From contig DATHAA010000024.1 in assembly GCA_035296905.1 (NCBI GenBank), positions 1 through 23,917 on the forward strand: a DNA stretch of 23,917 nt, given 5' to 3'. This document shows positions 1 to 7,162 of the stretch, piece after piece. A program made the translations under genes and the position numbers. Every line of letters starts with the position of its first letter. Within the stretch, counting starts at the first letter, position 1. The DNA comes from DATEOR01 sp035296905 (GTDB taxonomy: Bacteria > Actinomycetota > Thermoleophilia > Gaiellales > Gaiellaceae). The notes under the pieces were generated by a model, which worked only from the letters and a program-made list of their open reading frames with translations, made no database searches and was not told the origin of the DNA.

Positions 1-592
1 AGTGCGTGACGAAGACGATCGTCGAGCCGCTCTCCTGCCAGATGCGGAGGAGCTCCATGTTCATCCGCTCGCGCGTCATCTCGTCGAGGGCGCCGAAAGG
101 CTCGTCCATGAGGAGGAGCGGCGGGTCGAAGGCGAGGGCTCGGGCGATCGAAACGCGCTGCTGCATCCCGCCGGAGAGCTGCCACGGGTAGTGGTCCTCG
201 AACCCCGCAAGCTCGACGAGCTTCACCATCTCGCCGACCCGCTCGGACCGGCGCTCGCGGTCCCAGCCCAGCATCTCGAGCGGAAGCGCGATGTTCTTGG
301 CCACCGTCCGCCAGTCGTATAGGACGGCGTCCTGGAAGACGATCCCGTAGTCGCGGTCGAGTCGCGCCTGATGCGCCTGCTTGCCGTTGACCACGACCTC
401 GCCCGCGGTCGGCTGGACAAGGTCGCCGATGATGCGGAGGAGCGTTGATTTCCCGCAGCCGGAGGGACCGATCAGCGAGATGAACTCGCGCGGGCGCACG
501 TCGAGGTCGATCTCCTCGAGCGCGCGGACGCCGCCTCGGGCGAAGTCCTTCGTCACCGACTTGAGCGAGACGACCGCGGCCTGCTCGTTCAT
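1..592 (-). CDS. ABC transporter ATP-binding protein, nitrate/sulfonate/taurine (NitT/TauT) type, 3' end missing
   Basis: Cytoplasmic ATPase subunit that would power the adjacent permease. 197 residues are visible of about 250-260 usual for the family. Walker A GPSGCGKST is at residues 42-50, Q-loop Gln87, signature LSGGMQQR at 139-146, Walker B LLLMDEP at 159-165, D-loop following, and the H-loop His is the last visible residue (197), so all nucleotide-binding motifs are present and only the C-terminal tail lies outside the window. The ATG at 592-590 overlaps the permease stop by 4 nt (ATGA), indicating translational coupling. The short EFISLIGPSGCGKST and PFGALDEMTRE blocks are typical of SsuB/TauB/NrtD-like subunits. 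The substrate cannot be read from this subunit, and no periplasmic binding-protein gene is seen in the window; it may lie beyond the left edge. Confidence 0.95.
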   Translation of the reverse strand, partial: MNEQAAVVSLKSVTKDFARGGVRALEEIDLDVRPREFISLIGPSGCGKSTLLRIIGDLVQPTAGEVVVNGKQAHQARLDRDYGIVFQDAVLYDWRTVAKNIALPLEMLGWDRERRSERVGEMVKLVELAGFEDHYPWQLSGGMQQRVSIARALAFDPPLLLMDEPFGALDEMTRERMNMELLRIWQESGSTIVFVTH

Positions 593-1413
593 ACGAAGTG
601 CTCCGGGGCGCGCCGAACGACGAGCTTCTCGGCGAGGACGATGACCAGGAAGAACGCGATGCCGAGGAGCGCTGCGATGATGTTGGTCGCCCAGAGGCTC
701 TCGGGCGAGCTCGCGTAGTACTGGTTGAAGTTGAGGATCGCGCCGCCAAGGCCGTCCTGGATCGACGCGGGAAGCTCGCCGATGATCGCCCCAACCACGC
801 AGGCGGTAGCCGCGATCTTGAACGCGGCGAAGAGGTACGGGAGCGAGGCCGGCACGCGCAACTTCCAGAGCACGGTCCAGCGGCTCGCCGCGTACGAGTT
901 CATCAGCTCATGCGCGCGCGGGTCGGCCGACTGGAGGCCGCGAAGAGCGTTGATCGCCACCGGGAAGAAGGTCAGGTAGGCGGCAATCACGCTGACCGAG
1001 AACCAGCCTGGTAGCCCCCGTCCACCCAGCCAGACGACCACCATGGGCGCGATCGCGAGGATCGGAATCGTCTGCGAGGCGACGATGTACGGCAGGAACC
1101 CCCGCTGGAGGAGCGTCGAGTGCACGAGCGCCACGGCGATGAGGAAGCCGACTCCGGCGCCGAGCGCGAAGCCGACCGCAGCCTCCTTCGCGGTGAAGAG
1201 CGCCGCCTTCCCGAGAACCTCGATGAGAAGCGGCCCGTTCCGCCGGGAAGGCTCGAAGAGCTGGCCGATCATGTCGTGGATGTGCGGCATCGTCCGCCCG
1301 TTCACCTCGAACGGCCAGGTCAGGCTCACCGCGACGCCGAAGGCGCGGTATGCCTCCCACAGAGCCCACAGGCCCGCCAGCACTGCGACGAAGACCAACC
1401 CCCTGCGCAGCAT
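589..1413 (-). CDS. ABC transporter permease, NitT/TauT (SsuC/TauC) family
   Basis: Inner-membrane permease of 274 residues, the usual length for the family, with about six hydrophobic segments starting with residues 5-22. The cytoplasmic EAA-like coupling loop is visible as HELMNSYAASRWTVLWKLRVPASLPYLF. An N-terminal extracytoplasmic stretch (TWPFEVNGRTMPHIHDM) is typical of permeases for organic sulfonate, nitrate or pyrimidine-type substrates. The ATG start is 2 nt after the glycosyltransferase stop on the same strand, and its TGA stop overlaps the ATPase start. It therefore looks like the third gene of a four-gene transcript. The transported molecule is unknown. A thiamine-precursor (HMP-like) or riboflavin-like importer is possible, since such permeases belong to the same family. 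Confidence 0.93.
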   Translation of the reverse strand: MLRRGLVFVAVLAGLWALWEAYRAFGVAVSLTWPFEVNGRTMPHIHDMIGQLFEPSRRNGPLLIEVLGKAALFTAKEAAVGFALGAGVGFLIAVALVHSTLLQRGFLPYIVASQTIPILAIAPMVVVWLGGRGLPGWFSVSVIAAYLTFFPVAINALRGLQSADPRAHELMNSYAASRWTVLWKLRVPASLPYLFAAFKIAATACVVGAIIGELPASIQDGLGGAILNFNQYYASSPESLWATNIIAALLGIAFFLVIVLAEKLVVRRAPEHFV

Positions 1414-1415
1414 CG

Positions 1416-2972
1416 CTATTCAGTACCACATTGCGAGCCGAGTTTGGACAGCGATTCGCAGATGACCGCCCGGTTCAGCTCGAACCAGCCGGCGAGCGGT
1501 GCCGGTGGACGAGCCAGCGAGTGGCGGACGTAGAAGAGCGTTCGCTCTGTGGCGCGCAGTACCGCTTCGGGCTCGGTGAACGGGCCCTCGACTTTCACGA
1601 TGAGCCAGGAGCCGAAGTCGTGGACGCCGGTAATTGCTTCAGGCGGGCCGACACGCTCGGAGTTGCCAGTGGGCACAGCGACGTACACATCACCCGTCGG
1701 GTAATCCAACCGATCGAGCGCAGCGAGGAGCGACTGCACCTGGGCTCTCGGTAACGCCCTAGCCTCGCCCGCCTGGGGCAGAGCGGCCAGGTAGACCGAC
1801 GAGTACGGATAGAGAACGTCGTTGTCCTCCACTTCCCCTCGGAGCCATGTAGCGGGCGTGGCCACCGCGCTCCAGCTTCCCAGCGCAGCCGTGTACGTGA
1901 TCGAGCGTGGGTCGTTGATCCCCTGCGTCGAGAGCGCCGCGACGACCGCGAGCCCAACGAGGGGCAAGGGCCGGCCCGGTAGACGCGCGACGGCCACCCC
2001 GACGAAGGCGGCGAAGAACGGAAGCGCGAAGATGAGATGGCGCGGGGAGAGGTCTGGCGCGCGGCCGGTGCGGACCAGTGTGGAGATGAGCGGCGGCCCT
2101 GCGAAGGCGATGAGTCCCCAGGCGACGAGCTCCGGCCTTCGGCGAACCAGAATCGCGACGCCCCAGGCGGAGAGCACGAGGAAGACAACCAACGTCCAGC
2201 CGCTTCCGCCGCCGAATCCGCGGACGGCGTCCTCGAGCTGGTGCCGCGCCTCGGTCCACGTGGCGAGCCGCTCTTGCTGCTCAGAGCTCAGCTCGAAACG
2301 GTCGGCCAGGCGCAGGTCGGCGACTGCGAACGGGATCATGGTCAGGACCGCGATCAAGGCGGGCCATGCGGGACGCAAAGGCCGCCCGCGCCAGAGGAAG
2401 AGCGCGACGACGGCCTCGACTGCAACGACGATCCCCCCGTACGGGTGCACGGCCGGCAGGAGCCAGGCGGTGGCCGAAGCGGCGGCCACCGTTCCTGTGG
2501 TCGGGCGCTGGACGCAGCGAACGAAGAGGTCGACGGCGAGCGCGGCCGCGAAGGCAAAGAGCGCGTACATGCGCCCGAAGCTCCCGTACACGGCCAGCAT
2601 CCCCGAGGCGGCCGCCACGATCGCCGCTGCGACGCCGGCGACTCGCCCGTCCAGCCGCCGGCCGAGGTCGTAGCAGAGAACGACCGCGGCGACCGCGAAC
2701 ACGACTGAGATCCACCGCAGGGCGTCGGACGAGGAGTGGAAGAGGAAGGCGAGGTGGACGAGGACGAAATGCAGCGGCGCCCCGCCGCGATCCCACATCG
2801 TTGTGGCGATCATCTCTCCGAAGGGCCGCGCGGAGACGAGCCCGGACACGGCCTCGTCCTCGAAGAGCGGCTTCGAGCGGACGTCAGGAACGAGCTTGAC
2901 GAGGAGGTACGCGCACGCGCCTGCCACCGCCCCCCACGCCGCGAGGCGCGGGAGGCTAACCGGTCGACGCAC
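1416..2972 (-). CDS. GT39/PMT-like (GT-C fold) integral membrane glycosyltransferase
   Basis: A 518-residue polytopic membrane protein. About ten hydrophobic helices lie between residues 10 and 350, followed by a soluble C-terminal domain of about 160 residues. The first extracytoplasmic loop carries the acidic FEDEAVSGLVSARP motif (residues 37-50), matching the DE-type motif of GT-C enzymes that use polyprenyl-phosphate sugars. The second loop has an SFGRMYALFAFAAALAVD-like helix common in ArnT/GT39 relatives. The GTG start at 2972 lies within the 3' end of the HMG-CoA lyase gene (17-nt overlap), and the stop is 2 nt before the permease start. Expected role: transfer of a lipid-linked sugar to a protein or glycan on the outer face of the membrane. 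Acceptor and donor are unknown. Its place between a lyase and an ABC importer has no obvious functional explanation. Confidence 0.8.
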   Translation of the reverse strand: MRRPVSLPRLAAWGAVAGACAYLLVKLVPDVRSKPLFEDEAVSGLVSARPFGEMIATTMWDRGGAPLHFVLVHLAFLFHSSSDALRWISVVFAVAAVVLCYDLGRRLDGRVAGVAAAIVAAASGMLAVYGSFGRMYALFAFAAALAVDLFVRCVQRPTTGTVAAASATAWLLPAVHPYGGIVVAVEAVVALFLWRGRPLRPAWPALIAVLTMIPFAVADLRLADRFELSSEQQERLATWTEARHQLEDAVRGFGGGSGWTLVVFLVLSAWGVAILVRRRPELVAWGLIAFAGPPLISTLVRTGRAPDLSPRHLIFALPFFAAFVGVAVARLPGRPLPLVGLAVVAALSTQGINDPRSITYTAALGSWSAVATPATWLRGEVEDNDVLYPYSSVYLAALPQAGEARALPRAQVQSLLAALDRLDYPTGDVYVAVPTGNSERVGPPEAITGVHDFGSWLIVKVEGPFTEPEAVLRATERTLFYVRHSLARPPAPLAGWFELNRAVICESLSKLGSQCGTE

Positions 2973-3831
2973 CGGCGCGGTAGACCTGGCCGGGAAGAGT
3001 GCGGCCGAGGACCTCCTCGAGCCACTCCGAGACGCCGATCAGCGTGTCGAGGTCGATCCCCGTCTCGACGCCCTCACCGTGGAGGAGGAAGACGAGATCC
3101 TCCGTGGCGATGTTGCCCGTCGCACGCGGCGCGAAGGGACAGCCGCCGAGCCCGCCCACGGACGACTCGAAGACCTCCGCGCCGGCCTCCAGGGCCGCAT
3201 ACGCGTTGGCGAAACCGGTGTTGCGCGTGTTGTGCAGATGCACGCCCAGCGGAACAGCGAGCCCCCTCCCCCGCTCGACCAGGTCGCGCGCCTGGTGCGG
3301 CACGCCGACCCCGATGGTGTCCGCGAAAACGATCTCTCCCGCTCCTGCCGCGACGCACCGCTCTGCCAGGGCGATCACGACACTTGCATCGACCGGCCCT
3401 TCGAAGGGACAGCCGAAGGAGACGCTGATCGAGACGCTGACGGGGAGACCGGTGTCGATCCGCTCGAGCTCCGAGACGGACTCGTCGACGGTGCGGTTCG
3501 CGTTGCGCCGGTTGAACTCGTCCGTCGCTCCGAGCGTGAAATGGACGGCGTCAAGGCCGCACGCAGCCAGCCGCTCATAGCCCTTCTCGTTGAGGATGAG
3601 CCCGGAGTACGTCGCGCGGTCCTGGCGCTCGATCCCGGCGACGACCTCCTCCGCCCCGGCCATCTGCGGCACGCTCTCGGCCCGGACGAAGCTCACCGCT
3701 TCGATGCTCACGAGACCTGCGCCAGCAAGCCGGTTCACGAGTTCGGCGCGCACCTCTGGGGTGAGAGTCTCGGCCTCGTTCTGGAGCCCATCGCGCGGGC
3801 CGACGTCGCAGATCGTCACGGGGGCTGCCAT
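2956..3831 (-). CDS. Hydroxymethylglutaryl-CoA lyase family protein
   Basis: A TIM-barrel lyase of the HMGL-like family, 291 residues, close to bacterial HMG-CoA lyases (about 300). The N-terminal block CDVGPRDGLQNE (residues 8-19) holds the catalytic Arg13 and metal ligand Asp14. HLHNTRNTG gives metal ligands His198 and His200. The signature GGLGGCPFAPRATGN contains catalytic Cys231 and Asn240. All residues needed for HMG-CoA cleavage to acetyl-CoA and acetoacetate (leucine or ketone-body catabolism) are present; a related acyl-CoA lyase activity cannot be excluded. The start codon is ATG at 3831, only 11 nt from the divergent GTG start of the cyclodeaminase-like gene. This is the first gene of the minus-strand run at 1-3831. 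A TACGCT hexamer on the minus strand (3851-3846) could be its -10 element, giving a very short leader. Confidence 0.92.
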   Translation of the reverse strand: MAAPVTICDVGPRDGLQNEAETLTPEVRAELVNRLAGAGLVSIEAVSFVRAESVPQMAGAEEVVAGIERQDRATYSGLILNEKGYERLAACGLDAVHFTLGATDEFNRRNANRTVDESVSELERIDTGLPVSVSISVSFGCPFEGPVDASVVIALAERCVAAGAGEIVFADTIGVGVPHQARDLVERGRGLAVPLGVHLHNTRNTGFANAYAALEAGAEVFESSVGGLGGCPFAPRATGNIATEDLVFLLHGEGVETGIDLDTLIGVSEWLEEVLGRTLPGQVYRAGASTG

Positions 3832-3836
3832 AGTCT
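3831..3836 (+). promoter_or_regulatory. Candidate -10 hexamer for leaderless start at 3843
   Basis: TAGTCT fits the actinobacterial TANNNT -10 pattern and ends 6 nt before the GTG at 3843, so a start site 7 nt downstream would coincide with the first codon. No Shine-Dalgarno sequence precedes the GTG. The hexamer touches the divergent ATG (3829-3831). This is inferred from spacing only. Confidence 0.4.
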
Positions 3837-3842
3837 CGCGCC

Positions 3843-4802
3843 GTGAGCGTACCGTTCTTCTCCGGCGAGCACGTTCGCGCGGCTGTCGCCCCCGACGAGG
3901 CGGTCGAGGCCGTCCGCGCAGCCTTCATCGAGCACGCCCAGGGCAACTGGTTCATGCCCTCGAAGGTCTACGTGCCAGCGCCCCCGGACGGCGATTTCCG
4001 CGCCATGCCCGCCCTGGGAGCAGGCCACACGGTGCTGAAGTGGGTCACGTCCTTTCCGCGGAACCCCGAGCGCGGCCTGCCGACGGTCTCCGGCGTCGTC
4101 CTCCTGTCGGATGCAACCACGGGAGAGCTTCGCGCGCTCCTCGACGCGGCTGCGATCACCGCGCTGCGGACGGGGGCGGCGGCGGTGCTCGCCGCGGAGA
4201 CGCTCGCGCGGCCGACCGTTGCGCCCGCCACTGTCGTGGGAACGGGCGTAAACGGGCGCGCCGTCGCGCAGACCTTCCTCGCCCGAGGCCGCGAGGTCTC
4301 GCTCTGGGATGCGCGCCGCGAGGCGGCCGAGGCGGCCGCAGAGGAGCTGGGCGAAGGGGCCGAAGTGGCCACGGATGCGGCGGATGCGCTCTCGGCGGAC
4401 ATCGTCGCCACCGTCACGCCCGGCTTCGAGCTCCTCTTCGCGACCGGCTCTCTCCACGCGGGCCAGCACGTGAGCCTGATGGGCGCCGACGGGCCGGGCA
4501 AGGCGGAGATCGCCGTCGAGGAGCTCCTACGGGCCCGGGTCGTCTGCGACGAGTGGGAGCAGGCGAGCCACAACGGGGAGATCGCCCGGGCCCTGGAACA
4601 CGGGCTGAAACGGGACGACGTCGCCGAGCTCGGTCGCGTCCTCGCCGGCGAAGAGGAGGGGCGCCGAGACGAGCACGAGATCACGCTCTTCGACTCGACC
4701 GGCCTGGCTGTCCAGGACCTTGCCGTTGCGCTCGCCGTCTACCGGCGCTGGGCGGAGGATCCGAACGGCGAGGCATTCGCGGGCGTCGTCGCACTCGGAT
4801 GA
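3843..4802 (+). CDS. Ornithine cyclodeaminase/mu-crystallin family NAD(P)-dependent enzyme
   Basis: A 319-residue protein, the normal length for the OCD/mu-crystallin family. Family hallmarks in order: a substrate-side block KWVTSFPRNPERGLPTVSG near residues 60-78; LLDAAAITALRTGAAAVLAA, the conserved segment before the Rossmann fold; the dinucleotide-binding VVGTGVNGR; the GADGPGKAEI loop; and the C-terminal FDSTGLAVQDLAVA. Members include ornithine cyclodeaminase, ketimine reductases and alanine or tauropine-type dehydrogenases, so the substrate (an amino acid, imino acid or opine) is not fixed by these motifs. The GTG start is preferred because the sequence aligns from its first residues and only 11 nt separate it from the divergent lyase gene. 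The stop overlaps the next gene in an ATGA, suggesting coupling. Confidence 0.9.
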   Translation: MSVPFFSGEHVRAAVAPDEAVEAVRAAFIEHAQGNWFMPSKVYVPAPPDGDFRAMPALGAGHTVLKWVTSFPRNPERGLPTVSGVVLLSDATTGELRALLDAAAITALRTGAAAVLAAETLARPTVAPATVVGTGVNGRAVAQTFLARGREVSLWDARREAAEAAAEELGEGAEVATDAADALSADIVATVTPGFELLFATGSLHAGQHVSLMGADGPGKAEIAVEELLRARVVCDEWEQASHNGEIARALEHGLKRDDVAELGRVLAGEEEGRRDEHEITLFDSTGLAVQDLAVALAVYRRWAEDPNGEAFAGVVALG

Positions 4803-5170
4803 GCGACCTCGAGCTCGCCCGCGCAGGACTCACGGCCTGGAAGCGGGGCGATTTCGAGTCGCTCGAAGAGCTCTTGGCCCCCGAGGCGACCTGGCGCGCG
4901 GTCGAGCCGGGCGAATGGGACTGCGAGTCGCGCGACGACATCCTGCGAACCCTGCGCGAGCGCTACGAGGAGGGTTTCACCAAGGGTCCCATCGAGCTCC
5001 TCGAGGGCGGACCGGGGACGATCATCCTCCTCTCACGCCCGGCCGAGGTCGGCGGGCCCGAATGGCCCAAGGAGACTGCGATCGGGATCACGTTCCGCGC
5101 TGGCAAGGTGGTGGCCATGCAGGACTATCCGACGCTCGCAGACGCCCTCCGGGCCTCTAACCAGGCGTGA
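4799..5170 (+). CDS. SnoaL-like/NTF2-fold protein
   Basis: A 123-residue protein with the layout of small SnoaL-like alpha+beta-barrel proteins. An N-terminal helix pair (LARAGLTAWKRGDFESLEELLAPEATWRA) is followed by W-rich EPGEWDCESRDDILRTLRERYEEG, then strands ending in ITFRAGKVVAMQDYPTLADAL. These proteins bind small hydrophobic ligands or act as isomerases, cyclases or hydrolases; no catalytic set can be assigned here. The ATG overlaps the stop of the cyclodeaminase-like gene by 4 nt (ATGA), so the two proteins are probably made together. Function unknown beyond the fold. Confidence 0.82.
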   Translation: MSDLELARAGLTAWKRGDFESLEELLAPEATWRAVEPGEWDCESRDDILRTLRERYEEGFTKGPIELLEGGPGTIILLSRPAEVGGPEWPKETAIGITFRAGKVVAMQDYPTLADALRASNQA

Positions 5171-5204
5171 GAGACTTCGTCGGACCCCAGGGAATCACTG
5201 AGCG

Positions 5205-5211
5205 AAAGGAG
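5205..5211 (+). promoter_or_regulatory. Ribosome binding site of the VOC gene
   Basis: AAAGGAG lies 5 nt before the ATG at 5217. It is one of the few strong plus-strand Shine-Dalgarno sequences in the window and fixes this start. The 46-nt gap before this gene shows no terminator. Confidence 0.75.
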
Positions 5212-5216
5212 CAGGC

Positions 5217-5576
5217 ATGCCGCGGGTGACACACGTAGAGTGGCCGGCGGGGGACGCCGACCGGCTGCAGGGCTTCCTCGAAGGGCTCTTCGGCTGGCAG
5301 TTCGACTCGCCGATGCCCGAGATGGACTACCGGATGGCGCGCACCGCCGACAACGAGGGCGCCGCCGTCTACCCGGCCGAGAAGCGCGGTCTGATGGTCT
5401 ATTACGACGTCGACGACATCGACGCCCACGTGGCCAAGGTGCGCGACTCCGGGGGCGAGGCAGAGGACAAGATGCCGGTGCCGAGCATGGGCTGGTTCTC
5501 GCAGTGCAAGGACCCCGAGGGCAACTCCTTCGGGCTCTGGCAGACCGATTCGTCTGCGCCTGTCCCGGAGAGCTAG
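5217..5576 (+). CDS. VOC (glyoxalase/bleomycin resistance) superfamily protein
   Basis: A 119-residue protein of the small VOC type, made of two beta-alpha-beta-beta-beta modules. The first begins THVEWPAGDADRLQGFLEGLFGWQF with a possible metal ligand His6. The second begins LMVYYDVDDIDAHVAKVRDSGGEAEDKMPV and ends in the family block KDPEGNSFGLWQ. Such proteins are often annotated as enzymes related to lactoylglutathione lyase, but this subfamily is functionally undefined and the full set of four metal ligands cannot be confirmed. A strong AAAGGAG precedes the ATG. The TAG stop shares the tetranucleotide CTAG (5573-5576) with the convergent acetyltransferase stop, leaving no room for a terminator between them. 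Confidence 0.88.
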   Translation: MPRVTHVEWPAGDADRLQGFLEGLFGWQFDSPMPEMDYRMARTADNEGAAVYPAEKRGLMVYYDVDDIDAHVAKVRDSGGEAEDKMPVPSMGWFSQCKDPEGNSFGLWQTDSSAPVPES

Positions 5577-6436
5577 GCCGAGCCCTTCTGGAAGATCTCG
5601 TAGGTCCGCTCTTTGCGCATCCCGACCCGCTCGTAGAGGCGCCACGCGTCGGTCGGGTTGTTGGAGTCGGTCTTGAGGGTCACGCGGGGTAGCCCGCGGC
5701 GCTTGAACTCGCCAAAGGTCTGGTAGACGAGCGCCTTTCCGAGCCCGCGGCCGCGCCAGTCCGGATGGACGACGAGATCCTTGATGTAGCCCTCGTCCCA
5801 GTTGAGGGCGGCGCCGACGATGGTGCCGTCCGCGACCGCGAGAAACCAGACTCCCGCGTCGAACATCGGATCCTCGAACATGAACCGGCTCCAGTTCTCG
5901 AAGGTGGCCGGGTGGTGGTGGAACTCATCCGCGTAGGCGAGGTCGAGCAAATCCTTGATCACCCTCGCCTCGGCCTCCTCCCCGCCGTACGTCCGCACCG
6001 ACACGCCCTCGGGCCATTCCGGCTCCGGAATGTCGTCCGGAAGGTCGATGCCCATGAGCCAGACCTCCCAGGCTTTCTGGTATCCGTTCACGGCCGCGAA
6101 TGGCGCGGCAGCCGGGTCTGAGCGCAAGCCGATGAGCCACGTCGAGTCGGTGGTCGCCGCACGCTCGGCCTCCTCGAGGAGAGCCGTGCCGATTCCTCGC
6201 CGCCGGGCCGCAGCGGCTACGCCGAGACCGATCCAGCCGCCGTCGACGTCCGATTGCCCGACGACGCCCTCCTCCGTCTCGGCGACGAAGACCGCGTCCG
6301 CTCCGGCCAGCGTGGTCGCGAACATCTCAGGGCCGATCTCCACCTCGCCGTAGCTCGACCGCTGCCACTCGGCAAACAGCTCGTAGGCAGCCCCGGTGTC
6401 CTCGGGCCTCGCGGGTCTGACCGTGAACTCAGCCAC
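5573..6436 (-). CDS. Tandem GNAT-family N-acetyltransferase
   Basis: A 287-residue protein with two GNAT domains. The first, residues 1-130, has the acetyl-CoA-binding motif RRRGIGTALL (R78-x-x-G81-x-G83). The second, residues about 145-287, has WRGRGLGKAL (R228-x-x-G231-x-G233) and the C-terminal block TDSNNPTDAWRLYERVGM. A double GNAT layout is known from mycothiol synthase MshD (about 300 residues) and from many uncharacterised actinobacterial proteins, so an acceptor amine cannot be named. GTG at 6436 is chosen because VAEFTVRPARPEDTG is a classic GNAT beginning. It overlaps the rhodanese 3' end by 8 nt. A longer reading frame to 6508 would add a low-complexity extension and a longer overlap. 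It is the last gene of the minus-strand run at 5573-10444. Confidence 0.88.
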   Translation of the reverse strand: MAEFTVRPARPEDTGAAYELFAEWQRSSYGEVEIGPEMFATTLAGADAVFVAETEEGVVGQSDVDGGWIGLGVAAAARRRGIGTALLEEAERAATTDSTWLIGLRSDPAAAPFAAVNGYQKAWEVWLMGIDLPDDIPEPEWPEGVSVRTYGGEEAEARVIKDLLDLAYADEFHHHPATFENWSRFMFEDPMFDAGVWFLAVADGTIVGAALNWDEGYIKDLVVHPDWRGRGLGKALVYQTFGEFKRRGLPRVTLKTDSNNPTDAWRLYERVGMRKERTYEIFQKGSA

Positions 6437-7151
6437 GCTCGACTGCCAGTCCGCGGCTCGACCACTCGCTCCACGAGCCGGGATAGAGCTTGGCCTCGAC
6501 GCCGGCACGCTCGAGGGCCAGGACGGTCACGGCTGCCGAGATGCCGGAGCCGCAGTACACGGCGACCTCGGCATCCGGGTCAACCGCGGACGGCTCGGCG
6601 GTGTACGGCATGTTGACGGCGCCCGGAATATGCCCGGCGACCGGATCGATTGGCTCGACCTCGCCGCGATAGCGCTCGGGCACGCGCGCGTCCACGAGGA
6701 GAAACCCCGGCTTCCCGAGCCGCTCCTCGATCTCCTCGGCCGAGACGAGGTCGTCCTGGCGCGGTTCCGCGCGGAAGTCGGCCGCCTCGATGTGCTCCTC
6801 GCCCGCTCGGAGCGGCCCGAGCCAGTCGTCCAGCCCTCCGCGCAATACGGCGACGTCGCCGTGCCCGAAGTGACGGAGGAGCCACCAGAGCCGCGCGGCG
6901 CCGCCGTTCATCCCCTGGTCGTAGGCGACGACGAGCGTGTCGTCTCCGATCCCGGCCGCTCCGGCCGCGCGAGCGAAGTCCTCCGGCGCAGGAAGGGGAT
7001 GCCGCCCTCCGTCGGCGCCTCCGGGAGGTGCCGAGAGCTCGGCCTCGACGTCCAGGAAGGACGCACCGGGGACGTGCCCGGACAGGTAGAGCTCACGCCC
7101 GATCTCTGGATGGCCAAGCTGCCATCGACAGTCCACGAATTGCACCCTCAT
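6429..7151 (-). CDS. Sulfurtransferase with two rhodanese domains (thiosulfate/3-mercaptopyruvate type)
   Basis: A 240-residue protein. The inactive N-terminal rhodanese domain (residues 1-115) contains FVDCRWQLG, YLSGHVPGASFLD and LRGGLDDW. The C-terminal catalytic domain (136-240) contains LLVDARVPERYRGE, GHIPGAVNMPY and the active-site loop CGSGIS with Cys200. CGSG(I/V) loops are typical of 3-mercaptopyruvate sulfurtransferases, whereas CRKG is typical of thiosulfate sulfurtransferases, so 3-mercaptopyruvate is the more likely substrate (inference). It is somewhat shorter than the classical 270-290 residues. ATG at 7151 gives MRVQFVDCRW; GTG at 7145 is a possible alternative. It starts 11 nt after the sugar-dehydrogenase stop and overlaps the acetyltransferase by 8 nt. 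Confidence 0.93.
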   Translation of the reverse strand: MRVQFVDCRWQLGHPEIGRELYLSGHVPGASFLDVEAELSAPPGGADGGRHPLPAPEDFARAAGAAGIGDDTLVVAYDQGMNGGAARLWWLLRHFGHGDVAVLRGGLDDWLGPLRAGEEHIEAADFRAEPRQDDLVSAEEIEERLGKPGFLLVDARVPERYRGEVEPIDPVAGHIPGAVNMPYTAEPSAVDPDAEVAVYCGSGISAAVTVLALERAGVEAKLYPGSWSEWSSRGLAVERG

Positions 7152-7162
7152 GGTGCGGGAGA

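Noticed and set aside
2803..3846. Long open frame on the plus strand (347 codons) opposite the HMG-CoA lyase gene
   Set aside because: The minus-strand protein has complete catalytic motifs; the plus frame is Arg/Asp-rich with no domain, a usual shadow in high-GC DNA.
5560..5600. Bidirectional terminator at the VOC/GNAT junction
   Set aside because: Stops overlap and no stem with T-run is present; the same holds at 13898, 18315 and 23449.
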